From an uncultured Candidatus Midichloriaceae bacterium (lineage in GTDB: Bacteria; Pseudomonadota; Alphaproteobacteria; Rickettsiales; Midichloriaceae): a DNA stretch of 11,570 bases. A model generated the notes under the pieces. That model did not search any database, was not told the DNA's origin, and saw nothing but the letters and a program-made list of their open reading frames with translations. Position numbers and translations under genes: made by a program. The stretch spans positions 1 through 11,570 of the forward strand of contig CAJQNX010000034.1 of the NCBI GenBank assembly GCA_905479795.1. Reading direction: 5' to 3'. How positions within the stretch are numbered: position 1 is the stretch's first letter; each line of letters opens with the position of its first letter. This document shows positions 1 to 6,409 of the stretch, in pieces.

Positions 1-694
1 ATATCTTATCTTGATTTTTTCCTAAATCTTCAACAGCATATAAAAATGCAGGTTTACCATCAATTTCAATATCATTCTTTATTGCCCATTTTATTGCTGG
101 CACTCCATCTACCTTATAACCATTTGATATTGCATGCTTTGCAAACTCTCCTTCTCTTTTATTACTTTTTTCCCATTCATTAACAAGCACTATTGCGGGC
201 GTATTATCTTGACCTACTTTAACATCATTCTTTAATGCAAAATCTATTATATCAATTAAATCATCCAAAGTAATAGAACCTTCTTCAACAAATGTACTGG
301 CACTTTCCATAAAAGATTCAAATACAGGCTTTTCACCAGCAGGCAAATCATTTGCTAAAATAGCCTCTTTTAATTCATTTACAAATGATCCTGATCTCTC
401 GGTAGCTTTATCGCCTGATGCCATATCAATAACACTATCTTTTACTGCATTTAATTTAGCATTAGTCCCAGTATATTTATCAAATACACTTTCAAATATA
501 TCTTGAGCATAGGGCAACAAATGTTCATTATCTTTAAATATCCTATCAACCGCAACTTTATACATGTCTGCAATTACTTCACGTCTATCCGCTAACTTCG
601 CGTATTTTTCAATTTCATTAAGAACTTGAGGAGTGACGCTAGACTCTAGATCATTTTTTAGTAAAAAGTCATTGAAATCAGATAGCAAAGTCAT
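1..694 (-). CDS. Hypothetical protein with short tandem repeats (partial, C-terminus beyond window)
   Basis: An open frame starts at ATG 694-692 and runs off the left edge without a stop, giving at least 231 codons. I do not recognise the family. The first 150 residues look mainly helical and acidic, with no signal peptide or membrane segment, so a cytosolic or secreted effector-like protein is possible. From about residue 153 a repeat of roughly 16-17 residues appears. Three clear units begin at residues 153, 188 and 204; they share the pattern A-[IL]-x-N-[DG]-x-[KE]-[VI] followed shortly by x-P-A-[IF]. More degenerate units fit near 171 and 220. The pattern faintly recalls half of an ankyrin repeat, but the TPLH core is absent, so ankyrin is only a guess. 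The gene has its own promoter-like sequence 35-62 bases upstream of the start. The start is chosen because of that promoter and because the frame reads with normal AT-rich codon use from there. Confidence 0.75.
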   Translation of the reverse strand, partial: MTLLSDFNDFLLKNDLESSVTPQVLNEIEKYAKLADRREVIADMYKVAVDRIFKDNEHLLPYAQDIFESVFDKYTGTNAKLNAVKDSVIDMASGDKATERSGSFVNELKEAILANDLPAGEKPVFESFMESASTFVEEGSITLDDLIDIIDFALKNDVKVGQDNTPAIVLVNEWEKSNKREGEFAKHAISNGYKVDGVPAIKWAIKNDIEIDGKPAFLYAVEDLGKNQDKI

Positions 695-728
695 AACAAT
701 CCATAATAAATTTATGTAATATATATTT

Positions 729-756
729 ACTCTAGCAGATCGTTATCCTGAGTCAA
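729..756 (-). promoter_or_regulatory. Sigma70-type promoter of the left-edge gene
   Basis: Read on the minus strand there is TTGACT (751-756), a 16-base spacer, then TGC-TAGAGT (TAGAGT at 729-734). The TGC just before the -10 box makes it an extended -10. Transcription would start near 722 and leave a leader of about 28 bases before the ATG at 694. It lies between folE and the left-edge gene, so that gene can be expressed separately from folE. Confidence 0.55.
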
Positions 757-771
757 TATTTTGTAAATAAT

Positions 772-792
772 AAAAACTAAAGTTATTCTTTA
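772..792 (-). terminator. Possible weak intrinsic terminator after folE
   Basis: Directly after the folE stop codon the minus strand reads a 5-bp stem TAAAG/CTTTA with a 5-base loop, followed by G and five T residues. The stem has only one G-C pair, so it is thermodynamically weak. The position and the T run are what suggest termination. Confidence 0.3.
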
Positions 793-1392
793 TTAAATTA
801 CCAATTGAAAAAATCTTCTACTAATTTCGGGGTCATTTCTAAAACACCCCATTAATGTATGAGTCTTCATTTTTGCATCTTTTTGATTAATACCTCTATT
901 GTTTATACAGCTATGATTAGCTTCTATCATAACAGCAACCCCCTTGGGCTTTAGAGTAAAATTGATACTATTGGCAATTTCAGATGTAAGCCTTTCTTGA
1001 ATTTGAAGACGCTTAGAATAAATTTCAACCACTCTCGCCAATTTACTTATACCAACAACTTTAGTATTGGGGTAGTAAGCTATATGAGCAACTCCCTGAA
1101 TTGGAGCCATATGATGCTCACAATGGGAATATAATTTTATATCTTTTAGAAGAACCATATCTTGATAGCCTGATGTTTCTGTAAAGGTTCTTTGTAAAAC
1201 TTGACTTGGGTCCTCTAAATAACCTGAAAAATACTCTTTAAAACTTTCAACCACTCTTTTAGGGGTGTCGATTAAACCTTCTCTAGTAGGATCTTCACCA
1301 ATCCATTTTAATATCGTCTCTATAGCATGCTTTGCTTCGTTTTCTGATACTTTAACTTGTATATTGGTTTTCTTTAGCAATTTACTTTGCAT
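793..1392 (-). CDS. folE: GTP cyclohydrolase I (FolE)
   Basis: Converts GTP to 7,8-dihydroneopterin triphosphate, the first step toward tetrahydrofolate and, through QueD, toward queuosine in tRNA. It is a cytosolic zinc enzyme that works as a homodecamer in the family. The zinc ligands Cys91, His94 (in the CEHH motif) and Cys162 are present, as is the catalytic His160. Their spacing (Cys91 to Cys162 is 71 residues) equals that of E. coli Cys110/Cys181. The SKLARVVEIYSKRLQIQERL stretch (116-135) is also typical. At 199 residues it is shorter than E. coli FolE (222), the difference lying at the N-terminus. The ATG at 1392 is the only good start; another ATG 8 bases upstream is out of frame. 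It follows the qor-like gene after 113 bases and has its own -10 box, so it is probably a separate transcript. No other folate or queuosine gene is in the window. Confidence 0.97.
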   Translation of the reverse strand: MQSKLLKKTNIQVKVSENEAKHAIETILKWIGEDPTREGLIDTPKRVVESFKEYFSGYLEDPSQVLQRTFTETSGYQDMVLLKDIKLYSHCEHHMAPIQGVAHIAYYPNTKVVGISKLARVVEIYSKRLQIQERLTSEIANSINFTLKPKGVAVMIEANHSCINNRGINQKDAKMKTHTLMGCFRNDPEISRRFFQLVI

Positions 1393-1423
1393 AATCGCAT
1401 AATGTTTAAAAAATAAGAACTGG

Positions 1424-1432
1424 ATTATATCA
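1424..1432 (-). promoter_or_regulatory. Extended -10 promoter for folE
   Basis: On the minus strand TGA-TATAAT gives a perfect -10 box (1424-1429) with the extended TGn element. No good -35 box is visible at 16-18 bases (CTATAA at 17). Transcription would begin near 1417, about 25 bases before the folE ATG. Confidence 0.5.
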
Positions 1433-1505
1433 TTAAATAAATTTTTTTATAGTATTTTATTAATTAGCCTAGCAGTCATTGCTAAAAGATAGATAGAATT
1501 AAAGT

Positions 1506-2471
1506 TTAAATCTTTATTATTGTCGAACCCATGATATTATTACTTTTTACTTTATCGTAGGCTTGAGTGATATCATCCAAGTTAAATTCATCGCAAATTG
1601 TAATTTTAATCCTATCATGTATAATCATCCCAAAAACTTCATCAGCACATAAAACTCTCTCCATCTTATTACTTTTATAATCAAAAATAGAGGGAAAAGT
1701 AATGTATAAAGACTTGGCAGAAATTTTAGCAATATCAATACTAGACATTTGATTTAGTTTTGCACCATGATAAACCAAAATTCCCATTTTAGTTAAACAT
1801 GCTATATTTTTATCGTGAATTGTGCCACCTAACGAATCATAAATAATATTTACACCATATCCCTTAGTAAATTCTATGATTTCTTGCTCCCAATTTTCTG
1901 ATTGATAATTAACCACTTTTCTACAACCGCATTCCAGTGCAAAAGTTTTTTTGTTATCACTATCAACGCTACCAATAACAATGGCTCCTAAATCATTTGC
2001 CCACTGAGCCAGTATATAACCAATACCGGAAGACACGTTGTGTATTAAAACTATCGACTTTGAATCAACTATATAGACCCTCTTTAAAAGAGAATGTGCC
2101 ATCATGCCAGAAAAATACGCTGCAGCAGCAGTTTTTTGATAAATCTCCTCAGGGATTGCAATAAGATCTTCTGCATTAACAATTACATTTTCTTGATAGC
2201 AAGCCATGTTTTTAGAAAAATATACAACAGAATCTCCTGGTCTAAAACCCGTTACATTAGCACCAACTTCTAATATGTCAGCGCTCGCACTATAACCTGG
2301 AACAATAAATTGCTTATCGCTAGGAACATTAACAAAGGCATCATCTTCATTCATTCCAGCTACTATATTTTTAACTAATACCTGTCCTGATCCTGGATTT
2401 TGATTTTCTACATTTTCTATTTTTAACTGTTGGCTATCTCCAGATTTAATTAACTTAACAGATTTTGGCAT
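1506..2471 (-). CDS. NADPH:quinone oxidoreductase-like protein (zinc-independent MDR family)
   Basis: A 321-residue member of the medium-chain dehydrogenase/reductase superfamily, closest in layout to E. coli QorA (327 residues). It probably carries out NAD(P)H-dependent reduction of quinones or reactive carbonyls in the cytosol. The N-terminal GroES-like domain (about 1-120) includes PGYSASADILEVGANVTGF (58-76), matching the family's PG...G.V...G..V..F pattern, and GDSVVY (79-84). The Rossmann fold follows; its nucleotide loop SSGIGYILAQWA (147-158) stands where QOR proteins have AAAGGVG..A.QWA. YDSLGG (211-216) matches the QOR YDSVG segment. The zinc-binding cysteines of true alcohol dehydrogenases are absent. 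It lies 9 bases after the M16 peptidase gene and is almost certainly cotranscribed with it. The real substrate cannot be told from sequence. Confidence 0.88.
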   Translation of the reverse strand: MPKSVKLIKSGDSQQLKIENVENQNPGSGQVLVKNIVAGMNEDDAFVNVPSDKQFIVPGYSASADILEVGANVTGFRPGDSVVYFSKNMACYQENVIVNAEDLIAIPEEIYQKTAAAAYFSGMMAHSLLKRVYIVDSKSIVLIHNVSSGIGYILAQWANDLGAIVIGSVDSDNKKTFALECGCRKVVNYQSENWEQEIIEFTKGYGVNIIYDSLGGTIHDKNIACLTKMGILVYHGAKLNQMSSIDIAKISAKSLYITFPSIFDYKSNKMERVLCADEVFGMIIHDRIKITICDEFNLDDITQAYDKVKSNNIMGSTIIKI

Positions 2472-2480
2472 GATTTTATT

Positions 2481-3761
2481 CTATAATTTTAGCTTATCTA
2501 TAATCTTATTGTAACTGTAAATATTTGCAACATTTCCAAGCGTAGTAATGGTGATATTATTTTTTGACAATATTTGTTTGGCTATTTTTTTCAGTGATTC
2601 AACAGAAACACTATCCACCTTTTTTAGTATCTCATCATTACTTATATACCTGCCAAACATTGCAAAATTATTGCATAATTTTTTCGCTCTAGAAGTTGTA
2701 CTCTCCATTGACATAAGTAAATTTGACCTAACTTGTGCTTTAGCACGTTCAATCTCCATGTCATCAATTTCCTCAGTAACGTTTAATAATTCCTGTATAG
2801 TTAAATCTATAAGTAAATTGATATTTTTTGAATCAAGAGCAGAGTATACCCCAAATATCCCACAATCGCTGTAACTACTTGAAAATGCTGAAATATTATA
2901 TACCAAACCTCTTTTTTCACGAATTTCTTGAAATAATCTTGATGACATGCCGCCACCAAGAATAATTGCTAAAATTTGTAAATCATAAAAACATTCATCT
3001 AGATATGACAACCCTTCAAATCCCATTAAAAACTGACTTTGCTCTAGATCTTTATTAACGTGCAATTCACCCCCAGAGTAACTAGCTTTTTCGTATTTAG
3101 AAACGTCATCGGTTTGAAAATTTTTAAATTTTTCATCAATTAAATTATTAAATTTTTCTGCATCAAGATTTCCAGCAGCTGATATAATTGTATTTTTAGT
3201 AGAGTATCGATTTTTAAAATAGTTATATAATTCTTCTCTACCTAAGTTTTTTATAAACTCCTCTGTCCCCAGAATTGAACGACCTATAGGTTGGTTTTTA
3301 AAAGCAGTTTCCTGAAAATAATCAAAAACTATATCATCAGGAGTATCTCTTGTCATACACAATTCTTGAAGAATCACCTCCCTCTCCCTCTCTAGTTCTT
3401 CTTTAGCAAAAGTGGAATTTAATATTATATCAGTAAGTATATCAGTTGCTTTTTCTAAATCCCCCTTTAGTACTTTTGCATAATAAACAGTTGAGGTTCT
3501 TGATGTGTAAGCATTAAAATATCCCCCTATCATGTCAAATTCTTCAGCAATATCCCTTGCTGTTCTTGTTGATGTGCCTTTAAAAGCCATATGCTCCAAG
3601 AAATGAGATATGCCATTATTTTGTTGATCTTCATTTCTGCTGCCATTCTTAACTAACAAGCTAATTGTTGCAGATTCAAATTCATTTACCGTATCTGTTG
3701 CAATGGTTAATCCATTTTGCCTTACTAAACAATCTACTGATTTCATTAAAATTCCGAACAT
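2481..3761 (-). CDS. M16 family zinc metallopeptidase (MPP-like processing protease)
   Basis: A 426-residue pitrilysin-family peptidase of the short, mitochondrial-processing-peptidase type found in Rickettsiales (RP219-like). The inverted zinc motif HFLEH is at 53-57 (ligands His53 and His57, catalytic Glu56), and the third ligand is probably Glu133 in the EREREVILQEL segment. The surrounding GISHFLEHMAFKGT..R and IGGYFNAYTSR blocks are classic. The C-terminal half carries GGGMSSRLFQEIREKRGLVY (269-288), with the Arg/Tyr pair used for substrate binding. No signal peptide is seen, so a cytosolic or membrane-associated peptide-degrading role is likely. The start is uncertain. ATG 3761 is the longest frame, but the in-frame ATG at 3746 (MKSVDCLVRQNGLTI) matches where family members normally begin and has GGAA about 8 bases upstream. 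The gene is divergent from the S26-like gene and is followed closely by the qor-like gene. Confidence 0.95.
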   Translation of the reverse strand: MFGILMKSVDCLVRQNGLTIATDTVNEFESATISLLVKNGSRNEDQQNNGISHFLEHMAFKGTSTRTARDIAEEFDMIGGYFNAYTSRTSTVYYAKVLKGDLEKATDILTDIILNSTFAKEELEREREVILQELCMTRDTPDDIVFDYFQETAFKNQPIGRSILGTEEFIKNLGREELYNYFKNRYSTKNTIISAAGNLDAEKFNNLIDEKFKNFQTDDVSKYEKASYSGGELHVNKDLEQSQFLMGFEGLSYLDECFYDLQILAIILGGGMSSRLFQEIREKRGLVYNISAFSSSYSDCGIFGVYSALDSKNINLLIDLTIQELLNVTEEIDDMEIERAKAQVRSNLLMSMESTTSRAKKLCNNFAMFGRYISNDEILKKVDSVSVESLKKIAKQILSKNNITITTLGNVANIYSYNKIIDKLKL

Positions 3762-3882
3762 TTATTTCCAATCATTCTACGAATTTTAAACCATTTAGCA
3801 ATACAAACTAGGAACCGTAAATTTTACAAATATAAAAACAACCGCAATTCAAAAAAAATCTTTTCTTTATAAAACTTTGAGC

Positions 3883-3888
3883 TATAAT
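3883..3888 (+). promoter_or_regulatory. -10 box for the S26-like gene
   Basis: A perfect TATAAT lies 30 bases before the GTG start at 3918; no convincing -35 hexamer is seen at 16-18 bases upstream. It sits in the 156-base divergent gap 3762-3917, which must also hold the promoter of the M16 gene. On the minus strand only weak candidates are visible there, and nothing else was recognised in the gap. Confidence 0.4.
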
Positions 3889-3917
3889 GGCGCAATTGTG
3901 TAGAAAATTATCCAAAT

Positions 3918-4700
3918 GTGTATACTAAAAAAAATAAATATTTAGCAGTAATATTAACATTTTTGGCACCTTCTATTGGAATGCTGAATATTTCTGAAGG
4001 AAAAAAAAGCATCCTCTATTTTATAGCTTCCATACTTTCTGTATTATTAGGATTTATAGCGGTGCATAATGAGTTGTTTCAAGATCTTACTTTATCAATT
4101 TTATGCTTTAAAATACCAATAAATATTATCGCAGCCATACATTGTTATAGAATCTTAAAGTTAAAAGATTGGGCTATTCAGCCTAAGTTATATTCTAGTT
4201 GGTACGCAATCATAATTATAATTGCACTATTGTTATGTAATTATTTTATCGCTACACGCCTCATTTTTTTACCTAGTAAAATTGTACAATCAGGTATGCA
4301 ACCAGATTTAGAGGATGGTCAGTATGTATTATCCATTAATGCGGAACTTTATCATTTTTTACAAAAAATACTTAATGGAAGTGATATTTTATATCCAAAA
4401 AAAGGTGATATAGTAATATATCATTTTGATGACTATGCATATCTCCATCATTGTTATGTTGGAAAAGTTATATCAAAATCACAAATTACTGATAAAGAAT
4501 TTAAAGAATCAAATACCTTCTTTCCTTATTACAAGGAATGCAATCTTGTTAATTTTGTAAAAAATGAATGTATTTTTATCACTGTAAATAAAAGCCAAAT
4601 ATTTTGGGCAGTACCAAGAAAAAAAATAGATGGATACGTTAAATATATAATCTGGGATCAAAATAAGAAAAAATTTATTATGAAAATTACTAATTTCTAA
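3918..4700 (+). CDS. Membrane protein with S26 signal peptidase I-like domain, probably inactive
   Basis: 260 residues, GTG start (an overlapping ATG two bases earlier is out of frame and stops at once). Four hydrophobic segments lie in the N-terminal half, at about 9-24, 31-48, 56-76 and 95-113. The arrangement resembles signal peptidase I proteins that carry an extra N-terminal membrane domain. The rest has S26 landmarks in order: SGMQPDLEDGQYVLSIN (125-141) corresponds to the S-M-x-P-T-L-x-x-G-D box, KKGDIVIYHF (161-170) to the G-D-I-V-V-F box, YVGKVIS (180-186) to Y-V-K-R-V-x-G, and FWAVPRKKIDGYVKYIIW (229-246) to the C-terminal W-G-x-V-P...I-x-G box. In this alignment the nucleophilic Ser is Gly126 and the general-base Lys is Gly182, so both catalytic positions look lost. 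Ser125 and Lys183 are one residue away, and a register shift cannot be fully excluded. The domain would face the periplasm. Function unknown; it may bind rather than cut signal peptides. Confidence 0.8.
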   Translation: MYTKKNKYLAVILTFLAPSIGMLNISEGKKSILYFIASILSVLLGFIAVHNELFQDLTLSILCFKIPINIIAAIHCYRILKLKDWAIQPKLYSSWYAIIIIIALLLCNYFIATRLIFLPSKIVQSGMQPDLEDGQYVLSINAELYHFLQKILNGSDILYPKKGDIVIYHFDDYAYLHHCYVGKVISKSQITDKEFKESNTFFPYYKECNLVNFVKNECIFITVNKSQIFWAVPRKKIDGYVKYIIWDQNKKKFIMKITNF

Positions 4701-4710
4701 CGTAATTTTC
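4682..4710. terminator. Inverted repeat between convergent genes, possible bidirectional terminator
   Basis: A perfect 9-bp inverted repeat, GAAAATTAC and GTAATTTTC, flanks an 11-base loop that contains the stop codon of the S26-like gene and lies 5 bases past the murG stop on the other strand. Its position between converging transcripts suggests a shared terminator. The plus side lacks a T run; on the minus side an AT-rich tail with six T residues begins about nine bases after the stem, so it is not a classic intrinsic terminator. Confidence 0.4.
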
Positions 4711-4715
4711 CAAAA

Positions 4716-5822
4716 CTATATCTCATTAAAAAATTTATTTACTGAGTTAATATGAAGTTCTCTCAGTTGCTTTTTATAAGATTTCTCCATCTCATGTATT
4801 TTTTCAGGGTTTTCCAAACAATCTTTTATATATGAAGCTAGCCATTTTTCTGATAATTGCCACTCTTCTTTCACAACAATTTTTGAATTTTTGCTTAGAT
4901 ATTTTGCATTATATAATTGGTGGTTATCTTTTGCCTTGGCGAATGGAACCAATATCGCCGCCTTTTGAAATAACAACACCTCAACAACTGATGATGCTCC
5001 AGCTCTAGAAATGATTAAATCATGCCTATTATATAATTCCTCAATATTATCAAAGAAAACTTTAACACTAGATTTGCAACTTGTCTTAGAATAAATACCA
5101 ATTGTATCGTCTAAATACTCTTTTCTGACTTGATGAGTGATAGATATCCTTCTCTGCAAAGATTTTTCCAAATTTGAAATTGATTTTGGCACAATATCAC
5201 TAAAAAGCTTTGCTCCCTGGCTACCACCTATTACTAATATTCTTAAATTTTTTACTTTTGATCTTGCTTTAGTGTTATGCTCTTGCAAAAATTTTATCAA
5301 ATTTTCTCTAACTGGCAGTCCTATTAAGATAACTTTTTCTCTATACTTATCCTTAATCTTTTGTGTGTCTGGAAATGAGGTTAACAATTTATCTGCAAAC
5401 GGTAAAAAAATTCTGTTAATCTGCCCAAGAACTGAATTTTGTTCATGTAAAAAAAGAGGAATGCGAAAAATTATAGCACATAAAGACGCTGGGAGGGTTG
5501 GGTATCCACCAAATGAAATTATTAATTTCGGCCGCTTAAAACAAAATTTACCCATTATTTTTAATGTACTGATGAGTAAAAGTGATAAATTTAACACCTT
5601 ACTACTTAAATTTTGCTGTGGGGGTGAGGATATAATAACAGTTTTGTAAATATTATTTAATATGCCATCACAATATTTCAAAGCTCTTTTGTCACATGCA
5701 AAATGCAGTTTATATCCTTCTTTATGTAATTTTTCAGCGACAGCTTGTGCTGGGAACACATGTCCACCAGTGCCGCCTGCAGAAATAATAATTGTTTTAT
5801 TGTTAGTTGCTTTCTTTATCAC
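4716..5822 (-). CDS. murG: UDP-GlcNAc:lipid I transferase (MurG)
   Basis: The GT28 glycosyltransferase that adds GlcNAc from UDP-GlcNAc to lipid I to make lipid II, on the cytoplasmic face of the inner membrane. Its 368 residues compare with 355 in E. coli. The N-terminal glycine loop GGTGGHVFPAQAVAE (16-30) and HEQNS (126-130) are present, as are the second glycine loop GGSQGA (199-204), SRAGASSVVE (272-281) and PFAKAKDNHQLYNA (293-306), which form the UDP-GlcNAc site. The start is GTG at 5822, only 15 residues before the first glycine loop, as usual for the family. It overlaps the end of nrdR by 20 bases, so translation is probably coupled to it. The gene stands outside a mraY/ftsW/murC cell-wall cluster; none of those genes is adjacent. 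It shows that this organism makes, or can make, peptidoglycan precursors. Confidence 0.97.
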   Translation of the reverse strand: MIKKATNNKTIIISAGGTGGHVFPAQAVAEKLHKEGYKLHFACDKRALKYCDGILNNIYKTVIISSPPQQNLSSKVLNLSLLLISTLKIMGKFCFKRPKLIISFGGYPTLPASLCAIIFRIPLFLHEQNSVLGQINRIFLPFADKLLTSFPDTQKIKDKYREKVILIGLPVRENLIKFLQEHNTKARSKVKNLRILVIGGSQGAKLFSDIVPKSISNLEKSLQRRISITHQVRKEYLDDTIGIYSKTSCKSSVKVFFDNIEELYNRHDLIISRAGASSVVEVLLFQKAAILVPFAKAKDNHQLYNAKYLSKNSKIVVKEEWQLSEKWLASYIKDCLENPEKIHEMEKSYKKQLRELHINSVNKFFNEI

Positions 5823-6276
5823 TAATTTTATGATCTAATATTTGTATCAATCCTTTAAAATCTTTAACTTCCTTAAAATCCATATAGACTGATGCATATC
5901 TAACATATGCCACCTGGTCTACTTTAATCAATTCACTCATCACTAATTCACCTATAATTTTAGATTCCACCTCCCCTTCTCCAAATTTTTGAAGCTTTTT
6001 TACAATGTTTGAGGCAATTTTATTTAAAAATTCATTTTCTATATTCCTTTTTCTAGTTGCTATTTCTAATGATCTTAATATTTTCTGTATATCAAATGGT
6101 CTTTTCGAACCATTTCTTTTAACAACCATTATTTCTTGCACCTCTAACATTTCATATGTGGTGAATTTTGCTCCACAATTATTACAAATCCTCCTACGCT
6201 TGATACTAGAATTATCATCTGAAGATCTTGAATCTTTTACTTGAGTATTCAAAAATTCACAAAAAGGACATTTCAT
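5803..6276 (-). CDS. nrdR: Transcriptional repressor NrdR
   Basis: An ATP/dATP-sensing zinc-finger repressor of ribonucleotide reductase genes. Its 157 residues are close to the family's usual 150. The N-terminal zinc ribbon is complete: Cys3 and Cys6 in MKCPFC, Cys31 and Cys34 in CNNC, with DSRSSDDNSSIKRRR between them and the family signature KFTTYE at 37-42. The ATP-cone domain spans about 48-138 and begins with VVKRNGSKRPFD, including the nucleotide-binding KR..G..PFD motif. It is the first gene of a pair with murG, whose GTG start lies 20 bases inside its end. Its nrd targets are not in this window, and I did not see a convincing NrdR box in its own upstream region. Confidence 0.97.
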   Translation of the reverse strand: MKCPFCEFLNTQVKDSRSSDDNSSIKRRRICNNCGAKFTTYEMLEVQEIMVVKRNGSKRPFDIQKILRSLEIATRKRNIENEFLNKIASNIVKKLQKFGEGEVESKIIGELVMSELIKVDQVAYVRYASVYMDFKEVKDFKGLIQILDHKISDKESN

Positions 6277-6325
6277 AATGGTTAAATTATATACATTAGT
6301 TAGATTAATAACTCCAAAATAGCGA

Positions 6326-6331
6326 ATTATA
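6326..6331 (-). promoter_or_regulatory. Candidate -10 box for nrdR-murG
   Basis: TATAAT on the minus strand, giving a start near 6319 and a leader of about 43 bases. A second TATAAT at 6286-6291 is closer to the ATG and would leave almost no leader. No clear -35 box accompanies either one. Confidence 0.3.
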
Positions 6332-6342
6332 TAGCAAATATA

Positions 6343-6360
6343 AAGTATTTTCGTATACTT
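6343..6360. repeat. Inverted repeat in the nrdR/rluD divergent gap
   Basis: AAGTAT, six bases, then ATACTT form a perfect 6-bp palindrome 17 bases upstream of the extended -10 of rluD and just upstream of the candidate nrdR -10. It could be an operator or chance in AT-rich DNA. The rest of the 133-base gap (6277-6409) holds only the promoter candidates listed. Confidence 0.3.
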
Positions 6361-6376
6361 AGTACTTAAAGCTTTT

Positions 6377-6385
6377 TGCTAAAAT
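6377..6385 (+). promoter_or_regulatory. Extended -10 candidate for rluD
   Basis: TGC-TAAAAT, an extended -10 form, gives a start near 6392 and a leader of about 18 bases before ATG 6410. The -35 region is poor. Confidence 0.3.
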
Positions 6386-6409
6386 GTATTTACATGCACA
6401 AATATTTTC

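Noticed and set aside
1471..1485. TAGCA-N5-TGCTA palindrome between qor-like gene and folE
   Set aside because: Only a 5-bp stem with no T run after it on the transcribed strand; could be chance and fits neither terminator nor a known operator.
2548..2874. 108-codon plus-strand open frame opposite the M16 gene
   Set aside because: Antisense to a conserved peptidase C-terminal domain, with no start signal or domain of its own.
3762..3917. Promoter for the M16/qor unit
   Set aside because: Several minus-strand -10-like hexamers exist (for example TAGAAT near the ATG and TAAAAT further up), but none has a -35 box at good spacing and a sensible leader, so no single site could be supported.
3961..3978. 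TTGGCACC-TTCT-ATTGG as a second sigma54 site
   Set aside because: The required GC of the -12 element is missing (TG at that position) and it lies inside the S26-like coding region.
5137..5649. 170-codon plus-strand open frame opposite murG
   Set aside because: It is antisense to clear MurG motifs, shows no recognisable domain, and is the kind of shadow frame expected opposite a real gene.
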